Source: Cupriavidus oxalaticus
Lineage (GTDB): Bacteria; Pseudomonadota; Gammaproteobacteria; Burkholderiales; Burkholderiaceae
Direction: 5' to 3'
DNA: 64,000 bases
Assembly (NCBI RefSeq): GCF_004768545.1
Contig: NZ_CP038634.1
Location: 434,001 to 498,000 of the forward strand
The notes under the pieces were generated by a model, which made no database searches, had not been told where the DNA came from, and saw only the letters and a program-made list of their open reading frames with translations. Positions within the stretch are counted from its first letter, which is position 1. The number at the start of each line of letters is the position of its first letter. The position numbers and the translations under genes were made by a program. This document shows positions 54,477-62,299 of this stretch, piece by piece.

Positions 54477-55382
54477 ATGGCACGCATTGCCCTGAAGGTC
54501 GACGTCGACACGCTGCGCGGCACGCGCGAAGGCGTGCCGAAGCTGCTGTCGATGCTGGACGCCGCGCAGGCACAGGCCACCTTCCTGTTCAGCCTCGGGC
54601 CTGACCATACCGGCTGGGCGCTGCGGCGCGTCTTCCGGCCGGGCTTCCTGAAGAAGGTGTCGCGCACCTCGGTGGTATCCAACTATGGCTTGCGCACGCT
54701 GATGTACGGCGTGCTGCTGCCGGGCCCGGATATCGGGCGCAAGGGCGCGGCGGAAATGCGCGCGGCCCGCGCCGCCGGCCACGAGTGCGGCATCCACACC
54801 TGGGACCACGTCTACTGGCAGGACAACGTGCGCGAGCGCGATGCGGCCTGGACCCGGCGCCAGATGCAGCAGGCGTTTGCGCGCTACACCGAGGTCTTCG
54901 GCGAACCGCCGGCGACGCATGGCGCAGCGGGCTGGCAGATGAACGAGGATGCGTTCCGCCAGATCGACGACTGGGGCATGGCCTATGCGTCGGACGGGCG
55001 CGGCACGGCGCCCTATATCCCCACCATCGACGGCGTGCCGTGCCGGCACGTGCAGATGCCGACCACGCTGCCGACGCTGGACGAGCTGATCGGCACCGGC
55101 GGGCTGACCGAAGACAATGTCCATACTGCGGTGCTGAAGCTGACCGAAGGCGCGGGGGACCATGTCTTTACGCTGCATACCGAACTGGAAGGCGGCAAGC
55201 TGGCGCCGGTGTTCGAGCGGCTGCTGGCGGGATGGCGCGCGCAGGGGCACGAGCTGGTGTCGATGGCGGCGTGGTATCGCGGGCTGGAGCGCAGCGGGCT
55301 GCCACAGTTGCCGGTGACGTGGGGGGAGATTCCCGGGCGGAGCGGGGAATTGATTGTGCAGCCCGAAGTGTTATCGCGCTGA
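54477..55382 (+). CDS. arnD: Ara4FN deformylase ArnD (polysaccharide deacetylase family)
   Basis: A 301-residue NodB-type deacetylase that removes the formyl group from undecaprenyl-phosphate-Ara4FN before flipping. Markers: IALKVDVDTLRGTREGVPKLL, CGIHTWDHVYWQDNV (metal His) and ATHGAAGWQMNED. It is the last arn gene, 13 bp after the decarboxylase, and is followed by a strong hairpin. Confidence 0.93.
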   Translation: MARIALKVDVDTLRGTREGVPKLLSMLDAAQAQATFLFSLGPDHTGWALRRVFRPGFLKKVSRTSVVSNYGLRTLMYGVLLPGPDIGRKGAAEMRAARAAGHECGIHTWDHVYWQDNVRERDAAWTRRQMQQAFARYTEVFGEPPATHGAAGWQMNEDAFRQIDDWGMAYASDGRGTAPYIPTIDGVPCRHVQMPTTLPTLDELIGTGGLTEDNVHTAVLKLTEGAGDHVFTLHTELEGGKLAPVFERLLAGWRAQGHELVSMAAWYRGLERSGLPQLPVTWGEIPGRSGELIVQPEVLSR

Positions 55383-55408
55383 GCCGCAGCCAACGCCGTC
55401 TGAACCAG

Positions 55409-55438
55409 GCTCCCCTCTCCCGCAAGCGGGAGGGGAGC
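55409..55438. terminator. Strong GC hairpin between arnD and the metal ATPase gene
   Basis: Arms GCTCCCCTCTCCCGC and GCGGGAGGGGAGC pair over 13 bp with a 2-base bulge and a tight loop. It lies between convergent stops and has the look of the dispersed intergenic hairpins common in this family. Confidence 0.65.
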
Positions 55439-55454
55439 AAACCCGTGGCAATAC

Positions 55455-57845
55455 TCAGTCCCTGCGGCTGGCTGCCCCCACGCGCAGCCCATTAAACACC
55501 ACCAGCAGGCTCGCCCCCATATCGGCGAACACCGCCATCCACATCGTCCCCATCCCCATCACAGTCAGCGCCAGGAACACCGCCTTGATGCCCAGCGCCA
55601 GCGTGATGTTCTGCACCAGGATGCGCGAGGTGCGGCGCGACAGCCGGACGAACTCCGGAATCTTGCGCAGGTCGTCGTCCATCAGCGCCACGTCGGCGGT
55701 TTCGATGGCGGCGTCAGTGCCGGCCGCGCCCATGGCGAAGCCGATATCGGCGCGCGCCAGCGCCGGCGCATCGTTGATGCCATCGCCGACCATGCCGATG
55801 CGGCCGCCGCGCGCATGCGCGGCGTCGGCCAGCGCTGCGATGCCGTCAGCCTTGTCCTGCGGCAACTGGTTGCCACGCGCCTCGTCGATGCCGACCTCGG
55901 CCGCGATGGCCTGCACGGTATGCGGGTTGTCGCCCGACAGCATCAGCGTCTTCACGCCCAGCGCATGCAGTCCGGCAATCGCCTGCCGGCTGGTCTGGCG
56001 TACCGTGTCGGCCACCGCAAAGAGCGCCAGCGCGGTCGCGGCGCCGTTGCCTTCGACGCGCACCAGCAGCACCACGGTCTTGCCTTCGCGCTCGATCGCT
56101 TCCAGGCGTGCCTCCAGCGCCGGCGAGCAGGCGCCCAGGTCATGCACCAGCCGGTGATTGCCAAGCCGGTATTCCACGCCCTGCACCGTGCCACGCGTGC
56201 CGCTCCCCGCGAGCGCCTCGAAATCGTCCACCGGCAGCGTCGCAATGCCTTCGCCCGCCGCGGCGGCGGCCACCGCGCGCGACACCGGGTGGTCCGAGCG
56301 AGCGGCCAGGCTGGCGGCAATGGCGCGCACCTGCGGCGGCGCGTCGGCCAGCAGCGCATGGTCGGTTTGCACCGGCTTGCCGTGCGTGATCGTGCCGGTC
56401 TTGTCCAGCGCCACCCAGGCCAGGTGCCGGCCCTGCTCCAGGTAGACCCCGCCCTTGACCAGGATGCCCCGGCGCGCGGCCGCGGCCAGGCCGCTGACGA
56501 TGGTCACCGGCGTGGAAATCACCAGCGCGCACGGGCAGGCGATCACCAGCAGCACCAGCGCCTTGTAGATCCAGTCGGCCCAGCCACCGCCAGCCAGCAG
56601 CGGCGGCACCACCGCCACCGCCACGGCAATGGCGAACACGGTGGGAGTGTAGATGCGCGCGAACTGGTCGACGAAGCGTTGCGTCGGCGCGCGGCTGCCC
56701 TGCGCGGCTTCCACCGCGTGGATGATGCGCGCCAGCGTGGAGTCGCCGGCGGGCGCGGTCACGGTGTATTCCATCTCGCCCGACTGGTTGATCGAGCCGG
56801 CGAAAAGCGGATCGCCTTCGGCCTTGTCGACCGGCACGCTTTCACCGGTGATCGGTGCCTGGTCCAGCGCCGACTGGCCGCGCACGACCTTGCCGTCCAG
56901 CGCCACGCGCTCGCCGGGGCGCAGCCGCACCAGCGCGCCGACGGCGACGCTGGCCGCGGACACGGCTTCCCAGCTGCCGTCGTCGCGGCGCACCGTCGCC
57001 TGCTCCGGCGCCATCGCCATCAGCCCGCGGATGGCATTGCGGGCGCGGTCGAGCGACGCTGCCTCGATGCGCTCGGCCAGCGCGAACAGCACCATCACCA
57101 TCGCCGCTTCGGGCCATTGCCGCAGCAGCAGCGCGCCGGTGACGGCGATGCTCATCAACGCATTGATATTCAGGTTGCCGTTGCGCAGCGCGATCCAGCC
57201 CTTGCGGTAGGTGGTGAGGCCACCCAGCGCCACCGCCGCCAGCGCCAGCGCGGCCGGCAGCCACGGCAGGCCGAGCGCCAGCCATTCGGTCGCTTCCGCG
57301 CCGACCGCGGCCACGCCGGCCAGCACCAGCGGCCACCACGGCTTGCGTGCGGTGGTCTCGGGCAGGACCTGCTGCGCGGCTTCGGCATCCAGCGGCACCG
57401 CCTGCATGCCGAGGCTGCGGATGGCCGCGACCACCGGCTCCGGCGACGGCAGCGTATGGTGGAGCGTCAGCACCCGCTGGATCAGGTTGAACTCCAGCGC
57501 CGCCACGCCCGCCATATTGCCCAGCTTGTTGCGGATCAGCGTTTCCTCGGTGGGGCAGTCCATCGCGTCGATGCGATAGGCGGCGGTGCGGGTTCCGGCC
57601 GGCACCTCGACGGGCGCGGCCGGCGTCAGCGCAATCGTTGACGAGCAGCCACCGCCACAGCAAGAGGGCGCCGTGGCGTCCGGGGCGGCCTGCGAATGTG
57701 CATGCCCGTGATTGTGGCCATGAGCATGGCCAGGACCGTGATCATGGACGTGATCGTGGCCATGTTCATGGCGGCGTCCGGAGTGATCGTGCCCCGGGCC
57801 GGCATGGTCCCGGGGCAGTGCGTCTTCAGGTGACGTGCGAGCCAT
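55455..57845 (-). CDS. cadA: Cd/Zn/Pb-exporting P1B-type ATPase with His-rich N-terminus
   Basis: A 796-residue P1B-2 ATPase (CadA/ZntA type). Residues 14-50 are a His/Gly/Asp-rich metal-binding stretch, with a CCGGGC patch at 62-67 and one HMA-like domain with DCPTE at 96-100. The core has TGES, the transmembrane CPC at 437-439, DKTGT with the phosphorylated Asp481, a SDHPVSRA motif and GDGINDAPAL. The DCxxE motif and CPC point to Zn/Cd/Pb export from the cytoplasm. Its promoter has the 19-bp spacer and dyad of MerR-family control, but no merR-type gene is adjacent. Confidence 0.94.
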   Translation of the reverse strand: MARTSPEDALPRDHAGPGHDHSGRRHEHGHDHVHDHGPGHAHGHNHGHAHSQAAPDATAPSCCGGGCSSTIALTPAAPVEVPAGTRTAAYRIDAMDCPTEETLIRNKLGNMAGVAALEFNLIQRVLTLHHTLPSPEPVVAAIRSLGMQAVPLDAEAAQQVLPETTARKPWWPLVLAGVAAVGAEATEWLALGLPWLPAALALAAVALGGLTTYRKGWIALRNGNLNINALMSIAVTGALLLRQWPEAAMVMVLFALAERIEAASLDRARNAIRGLMAMAPEQATVRRDDGSWEAVSAASVAVGALVRLRPGERVALDGKVVRGQSALDQAPITGESVPVDKAEGDPLFAGSINQSGEMEYTVTAPAGDSTLARIIHAVEAAQGSRAPTQRFVDQFARIYTPTVFAIAVAVAVVPPLLAGGGWADWIYKALVLLVIACPCALVISTPVTIVSGLAAAARRGILVKGGVYLEQGRHLAWVALDKTGTITHGKPVQTDHALLADAPPQVRAIAASLAARSDHPVSRAVAAAAAGEGIATLPVDDFEALAGSGTRGTVQGVEYRLGNHRLVHDLGACSPALEARLEAIEREGKTVVLLVRVEGNGAATALALFAVADTVRQTSRQAIAGLHALGVKTLMLSGDNPHTVQAIAAEVGIDEARGNQLPQDKADGIAALADAAHARGGRIGMVGDGINDAPALARADIGFAMGAAGTDAAIETADVALMDDDLRKIPEFVRLSRRTSRILVQNITLALGIKAVFLALTVMGMGTMWMAVFADMGASLLVVFNGLRVGAASRRD

Positions 57846-57877
57846 CTCTTGTTGTTCGCGTGGTTTGACCTGATGAC

Positions 57878-57908
57878 ATTGAAGACCCTGTAGCGGCTAC
57901 AGAGTCAA
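57878..57908 (-). promoter_or_regulatory. MerR-type (CadR/ZntR/PbrR-like) promoter of the metal ATPase gene
   Basis: On the minus strand, -35 TTGACT (57903-57908) and -10 TTCAAT (57878-57883) are separated by 19 bp, the over-long spacing characteristic of MerR-activated promoters. The spacer carries the dyad CTGTAG-CGG-CTACAG. The start codon is 33 bp downstream of the -10. Confidence 0.85.
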
Positions 57909-57927
57909 GCAGGCTTCAAGCGGACCC

Positions 57928-58338
57928 TTAGTGCTCGCAATTGACCATCCACGACATGCCGAAGCGATCCACCAGCATGCCGAAGCCTTCGGCCCAGAAC
58001 GTCTTCTGGTACGGCACCACCACCTGCCCGCCTTCGGCCAGTCCGTTGAAAATGCGCTCACCCTCTTCCTTGCCGACCGCGCCGACCGACAGGCTGAAGC
58101 CGCTGAAGGCCGGCCGCTCGCCCGGGCGGCCATCGGACGCCATCAGCTGGGTCTCGCCGAACTGGATATTGGCGTGCATCACCTTGTCCTTCCAGTCTTC
58201 CGGGATCTGCATGCCCTGGTCCGGCGGCGCCTCCTTGTAGCGCATCGCGAATGTCACCTGCGCGCCCAGCACCTTGCCGTAGAACGCCACGGCTTCGTCG
58301 AAGCGGCCGCCAAAATCCAGATAGGGTTGCACCTGCAT
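57928..58338 (-). CDS. VOC/PhnB-like (glyoxalase-fold) protein
   Basis: A 136-residue protein of the PhnB-like VOC superfamily: MQVQPYLDFGGRFDEAVAFYGKVLGA at the start and GGQVVVPYQKTFWAEGFGMLVDRFGMSWMVN at the end. Members bind a metal or small molecule, often without known reaction. AAGGAG before the ATG at 58338 sets the start. It lies just upstream of the metal-ATPase promoter on the same strand, with its stop 20 bp from the -35 box. Confidence 0.88.
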   Translation of the reverse strand: MQVQPYLDFGGRFDEAVAFYGKVLGAQVTFAMRYKEAPPDQGMQIPEDWKDKVMHANIQFGETQLMASDGRPGERPAFSGFSLSVGAVGKEEGERIFNGLAEGGQVVVPYQKTFWAEGFGMLVDRFGMSWMVNCEH

Positions 58339-58467
58339 GTCACTCTCCTTGTGGGTTGTGATCCTGGTTGCGTGTGGATGCGCCGGCCGGAGTTGCCTTG
58401 CCGGCACGCGCGCCATTATGCGCGCGTGCCGGGCACATGCAAGCGCAGCGGTCCGCTGCCGATCGCT

Positions 58468-59919
58468 TCAGGCCACCGTGGCGGGAGCCTGCGTCGCCGC
58501 GGCCGAGGTTTCGGCCGGGAATTGCAGCGAGAACACCGTTTCGCCGTCGGCGCTGCGCACGGTCACGCTGCCGCCGTGCAGCCGCATGATGGTGTCGACG
58601 ATTGCCAGCCCGAGGCCGGTCGAAGTGGCCGAATTGCGGCGCGACGGGTCCGCGCGGTAGAAGCGGCCGAAGATATGCGGCAGGGTGTCCGGCGGGATCG
58701 CCGGTCCCGCGTTGCTGACGCGGATGCAGGTGTTGGCCGCCCCACCCGGCGCGGGAACGCGCGTGGCATCCAGCCGCACCGTGGTTCCCTCGGGCGCGTG
58801 GCGCAGCGCGTTGTCGAGCAGGTTGGTGACCGCGCGCCGCAGCAGCGCCTGGTCGGCCTGCACCAGCGCGTGTCCGCCAACCGCCAGCGTGACGTCGCGG
58901 TCGGCCGCGACCGCCTCGAAATACTCGGCCATCTTGTCGAGCTCTTCACGCGCATCCAGCGTGCGCACGCCCAGCGCCACCTGCGCATGGTCGGCGCGCG
59001 CGAGGAACAGCATGTTCTCGATCATGCGCGCCAGCCGTTCGTATTCTTCCAGGTTCGATTCGAGCAGCGCCTCGTATTCCGCCGCGCCGCGGCTTTGCGC
59101 CAGCGTTACCTGGGTCTGGCCGATCAGGTTGCTGATCGGGGTGCGGAAATCGTGCGCCAGGTCGGCCGAGAACTCGGACAGCCGCGAGAAGCTGTCCTGC
59201 AGCCGCGCCAGCATGTCGTTGAGCGCGGCCGCCAGTTCGCGCAGCTCGGCGGGCGCACTGCCCACATCGAGCCGCGTGGCAAGCCGGCTGGTGGTCACCG
59301 CGGCCGCGTCGGTTGCCATGCGCCGCAGCGGCTGCAGACCGCGCCGCGCCAGCACGAAACCGAGCCCGGCCGCCGCGGCCGCGCCGCACAGCGTCGCCCA
59401 CAGCAACCGGTAGCGGTATTCGCGGATCAGCGCCACGCGGTAGCCGGCATCGCGCAGCACCACGATCTCGACGGCCTTGTCGGAATCCCCGAGCTGGCCG
59501 AGCGCGGCAATGCCGCGCGAAGGCACGCCGTTGCGCGGATACCAGGTCTGCAGCATGTCTTTCTCCGGCTGCATGCCGGCCGGCAGCACGCGCAGCGGCG
59601 GCACGGACTCGTTGCGCGGATTGAGCGTGACCAGCGGCTCGCCCTGGCGCGAGCGCACCACCAGGATCAGCCCCTCATGGCCCATGGCGATATCGGCGAA
59701 CCGGTGCGTATCGGCGCGGATCTCAGCCTCGCTGCGCACTTCGCGCAGCAGGTGGCGCACCAGCAGCACTTCGCCGACCAGTTCGCTCTCGTCGCGGCCC
59801 TGCAGCTGCGCCGACAGCGCGCTGGACAGGTAGGCTGCCACGCTGACCAGGATCGCGGCCGTGGCCAGCCCGTACGCCAGCGCCAGCCGCGTGGTCAGGG
59901 ACGACGGCAGCCGCATCAT
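58468..59919 (-). CDS. Sensor histidine kinase, heavy-metal type
   Basis: A 483-residue inner-membrane kinase: membrane helices at about residues 12-34 and 172-191 flank a ~135-residue periplasmic sensor domain. A HAMP linker, the phospho-acceptor H256 in [14 protein letters not shown], and the ATPase domain ([30 protein letters not shown]) follow. The layout and H-box resemble CusS/CzcS/IrlS sensors. It overlaps the response regulator stop by ATGA (59916-59919), the usual regulator-kinase operon order. The signal is not known; the metal ATPase 0.6 kb away is suggestive. Confidence 0.92.
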   Translation of the reverse strand: MMRLPSSLTTRLALAYGLATAAILVSVAAYLSSALSAQLQGRDESELVGEVLLVRHLLREVRSEAEIRADTHRFADIAMGHEGLILVVRSRQGEPLVTLNPRNESVPPLRVLPAGMQPEKDMLQTWYPRNGVPSRGIAALGQLGDSDKAVEIVVLRDAGYRVALIREYRYRLLWATLCGAAAAAGLGFVLARRGLQPLRRMATDAAAVTTSRLATRLDVGSAPAELRELAAALNDMLARLQDSFSRLSEFSADLAHDFRTPISNLIGQTQVTLAQSRGAAEYEALLESNLEEYERLARMIENMLFLARADHAQVALGVRTLDAREELDKMAEYFEAVAADRDVTLAVGGHALVQADQALLRRAVTNLLDNALRHAPEGTTVRLDATRVPAPGGAANTCIRVSNAGPAIPPDTLPHIFGRFYRADPSRRNSATSTGLGLAIVDTIMRLHGGSVTVRSADGETVFSLQFPAETSAAATQAPATVA

Positions 59920-60617
59920 GCCGCGCCGGGCCCGAAGCCATCGCTGTCTTCGCCGTCATCCAGCACATAGCCCATGCCGCGCCGGGTATGGATCAGCTTG
60001 CGCGCAAACGGGTCGTCGACCTTGGCGCGCAGGCGCCGGATCGATACGTCGACCACATTGGTGTTGCTGTCGAAGTTGACGTCCCACACCTGCGACGCGA
60101 TCAGCGAGCGCGACAGCACCTCGCCGCGGCGGCGCGCCAGCAGGTACAGCAGCGCAAACTCCTTGGAGGTCAGGTCGATCTTCTGGCCGGCGCGCACCAC
60201 GCGACGGCGGATGGCATCGATCTGCAGGTCGGCCACTTCGATGAATTCGCTCTCGCGCAGCGGCCCGCGGCGCAGGATGGTGCGGATGCGCAGCACCAGC
60301 TCCGCGAAGGCGAACGGCTTGACCATGTAGTCGTCGGCGCCAAGCTCCAGGCCCTTGAGGCGGTCCGACAGCTCGTCACGCGCGGTCAGGAACAGCACGG
60401 GCGTGTCGCGCTCGCGGCGCAGCTCGCGCAGCACCTGCCAGCCGTCAAGGTTGGGCAGCATCACGTCCAGCACGATCAGGTCGTAGGGGTGCTCGCGCGC
60501 GTGGGCCAGGCCGTCGACACCGTCGCGCGCCAGGTCCACCACGAAGCCGGATTCGGTGAGGCCCTTGAGCAGGTAGTCGCCCGCCTTGGGTTCGTCCTCG
60601 ACAATCAGGATACGCAT
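59916..60617 (-). CDS. OmpR-family response regulator, heavy-metal type
   Basis: A 233-residue regulator with an N-terminal receiver (phospho-acceptor D51 in [13 protein letters not shown], conserved D8/E9 and K near 100) and a C-terminal winged helix ([46 protein letters not shown]). Closest in style to CusR/CopR/CzcR regulators. First gene of the pair with the kinase. The 215-bp divergent upstream region has a GGCGGCAC/GTGCCGCC dyad and an AATGTCATG element that recurs upstream of the gene at 61964. Confidence 0.93.
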   Translation of the reverse strand: MRILIVEDEPKAGDYLLKGLTESGFVVDLARDGVDGLAHAREHPYDLIVLDVMLPNLDGWQVLRELRRERDTPVLFLTARDELSDRLKGLELGADDYMVKPFAFAELVLRIRTILRRGPLRESEFIEVADLQIDAIRRRVVRAGQKIDLTSKEFALLYLLARRRGEVLSRSLIASQVWDVNFDSNTNVVDVSIRRLRAKVDDPFARKLIHTRRGMGYVLDDGEDSDGFGPGAA

Positions 60618-60633
60618 GTGTCAGTCACTTTCC

Positions 60634-60651
60634 GGCGGCACCAGTGCCGCC
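60634..60651. promoter_or_regulatory. Perfect dyad upstream of the response regulator gene
   Basis: GGCGGCAC-CA-GTGCCGCC is an 8+2+8 palindrome 16 bp upstream of the regulator start. It could be an operator or an mRNA leader hairpin. Confidence 0.45.
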
Positions 60652-60832
60652 ATGGCGTAACGCTAGCCGAGGATGGCGGGAAATGGGCAAAGATTTCAGA
60701 AATGTCATGGCAAAGACGGCTTTCTGCGGGGAAATGCCAGTAAAATGCGCGGTGACCGCCGGCCCGGCCGATGGTTCCCCCCGCGCTCCGCGCGATTTCG
60801 ATTACCTGTCCGCTTAGCCTTCGCCCGCCTTG

Positions 60833-61279
60833 ATGAAACGCCTGCCGCGCCTGTCGAACTCCCTGCTGCTGTCGCTTGCACTGCTCGCGCCGGTATCCGG
60901 TGCCCTGGCGGCCGTGACGACCGTATGCAGCGCGGTGCAGGCCGCGGGGCTGTCGCTGCCGGAACGGCACGCAGCGGCCAAGATGGAAGCCGAAGCCGCA
61001 CTGGGTGGCGGCAGCGAAGGCAGCTGCCGCGGCGCCGCGGTGCAGGTCATGGTGGAACCCGGCGGACAAGGCGTGCCGCTGCAACTGCAGGACGGGTCGC
61101 CGCAGCCGTCGGACGACGACACCGCAACGCTGCCGGGCCAACCTGCCGCCGCCGCGGGCGAACTGCCGGAACTGCCGCCCGAGGTGATGGCCCACTGGGC
61201 GCATGCGGCCCCGATGGCGACACCGGCGGTATTCAACGACCTGCTGCCCGACCTGCTGCCTTTTGCCTCGCGCTGCTGA
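60833..61279 (+). CDS. Exported protein of unknown function
   Basis: A 148-residue protein with a signal peptide (MKRLPRLSNSLLLSLALLAPVSGALA). The mature part is Ala/Gly/Pro-rich and contains two sequence blocks: a ~60-residue segment with VCSAVQAAGLSLPERHAA and one acidic Pro-rich segment. The frame is open one codon further (TTG at 60830), but ATG 60833 is more likely. No clear ribosome-binding site. It is divergent from the regulator/kinase operon and followed by a hairpin. No family recognised. Confidence 0.6.
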   Translation: MKRLPRLSNSLLLSLALLAPVSGALAAVTTVCSAVQAAGLSLPERHAAAKMEAEAALGGGSEGSCRGAAVQVMVEPGGQGVPLQLQDGSPQPSDDDTATLPGQPAAAAGELPELPPEVMAHWAHAAPMATPAVFNDLLPDLLPFASRC

Positions 61280-61284
61280 AGCGC

Positions 61285-61305
61285 AACGCCGCGCCTGGCG
61301 GCGTT
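61285..61305 (+). terminator. Hairpin after the exported protein gene
   Basis: An 8-bp perfect stem AACGCCGC/GCGGCGTT with a 5-base loop, 6 bp after the stop codon; only a short T-containing tail. Confidence 0.55.
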
Positions 61306-61356
61306 CCTGACTGCTACCCGCTTATTGCCGCAAGCCGCTGGCGCTGCGCGTGCGGC

Positions 61357-61671
61357 TTATTCGACGCGGAAGAACTCGATCGATTGCCCCGCATTGACCG
61401 CGCGCTGCAGCCAGTCGGGGTATTCGCCCTCGCCGTCCCAGCTTTGCCCCAGGGCATTGCGGTAGAGCGGACGCGGTGCGCCATTGGATTTGGCGCTGGC
61501 AACATCGGCGCCGGCCTCGGGCGCGGCCTTGCGTGAGGGTTCCACAGCGCGCGCCGGGACCTTGTCGAAGCATCCCGCGGCGACCAGGTCGTCAAGCGTC
61601 AGCGCATGACGGTCCATTTGCTCGTGGATCCACGCCACCGCAGCGAGTTTGGCTGAATCAGACTCGGACAT
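61357..61671 (-). CDS. H-NS-like protein with degenerate DNA-binding loop
   Basis: A 104-residue protein. The C-terminal ~35 residues (LYRNALGQSWDGEGEYPDWLQRAV and so on) match the H-NS C-terminal fold, YRxxxGxxWxGxGxxPxWL. The AT-hook-like loop, normally GRGRRP or similar, reads GEGEYP here (residues 80-85), replacing basic by acidic residues. The N-terminal part (residues 1-35) holds a short helix pair (LAAVAWIHEQMDRHALTLDDLVAAG), much shorter than the oligomerisation domain of H-NS. A longer frame upstream is open but lacks family features. It may be a modifier of H-NS rather than a DNA binder. Confidence 0.72.
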   Translation of the reverse strand: MSESDSAKLAAVAWIHEQMDRHALTLDDLVAAGCFDKVPARAVEPSRKAAPEAGADVASAKSNGAPRPLYRNALGQSWDGEGEYPDWLQRAVNAGQSIEFFRVE

Positions 61672-61866
61672 GACTATCGTGAGAGGCCCGCTGCATTTCC
61701 GCGGGCAATGAGGACCGGCGATGGAACCGCAGGCCGGTCGGATAGCCATGATTCTACAGCCTTTGCCGGTGCTGCCGGCGTTTGCGCGCGACGGCGCGGC
61801 GCATTTCCTTGCATTTCCCTGCATTTGCCGTGCGCTTGCCGCGCAGGGCAAATGCTGCATGACGGC

Positions 61867-61886
61867 AATGTCATGTCGGCGTCATG
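61867..61886 (+). promoter_or_regulatory. Direct repeat, candidate response-regulator site
   Basis: GTCATG occurs at 61870-61875 and 61881-61886, an 11-bp period typical of OmpR-family tandem binding. The first copy is within AATGTCATG, a 9-mer also present at 60701-60709 upstream of the response regulator gene. A -10-like TAGACT follows at 61908-61913. Binding is inferred. Confidence 0.4.
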
Positions 61887-61963
61887 CTGGCGTGGATGGC
61901 CAGTGCCTAGACTTCTCTCTACCGCCACCCGTACCGGGCTGGCACTCTTACGGAGAAGCATCC

Positions 61964-62239
61964 ATGCAAGCACTCAGGCAAGTCTTTGTCGCCACCGCAC
62001 TGGTTGCGGCCGCGGTCGGCACCGCGCAGGCAGCACCGCGCAGCGTCGATCCGTTCAGCGACGGCGCGCGCAGCGTCACCGGCACGCGCAGCTCGTTCAC
62101 CGACGGCGCGCATACGGCCACCGGTACCCGCAGCAGCTTTACCGATGGCGCACACACCGCCACCGGCACCCGCAGCACCTTCACCGACGGCGCACACAAC
62201 CCGAACGGTCCGCGCGACAGCTTCAGCGACGGCGCCTGA
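61964..62239 (+). CDS. Small exported protein of five tandem FTDGA repeats
   Basis: A 91-residue protein: signal peptide (cleavage near residue 23, TAQA-AP) and then nothing but repeats. Motifs DPFSDGA, SSFTDGA, SSFTDGA, STFTDGA and DSFSDGA begin at residues 29, 43, 57, 71 and 85, exactly 14 residues (42 bp) apart. GGAGA precedes the ATG. The first unit (DPFSDGARSV) links it to the DPYSQGA proteins at 16545-16898 and 45752-46060. Probably periplasmic. Function unknown; a stress or metal role is a guess from the nearby two-component system. Confidence 0.82.
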   Translation: MQALRQVFVATALVAAAVGTAQAAPRSVDPFSDGARSVTGTRSSFTDGAHTATGTRSSFTDGAHTATGTRSTFTDGAHNPNGPRDSFSDGA

Positions 62240-62299
62240 CCTCGGCCGCCCGCCGCGCGGCCACCATTGTGCCCACCACGGCGCGCACGCGGGACCGCA

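Noticed and set aside
57650..57800. Repetitive CATG-rich DNA at the start of the metal ATPase gene
   Set aside because: It codes for the His-rich N-terminus; no independent repeat element or regulatory array is needed to explain it.
61990..62239. Regular direct repeats resembling a CRISPR array
   Set aside because: The 42-bp units have no unique spacers and keep one open frame coding 14-residue protein repeats behind a signal peptide.
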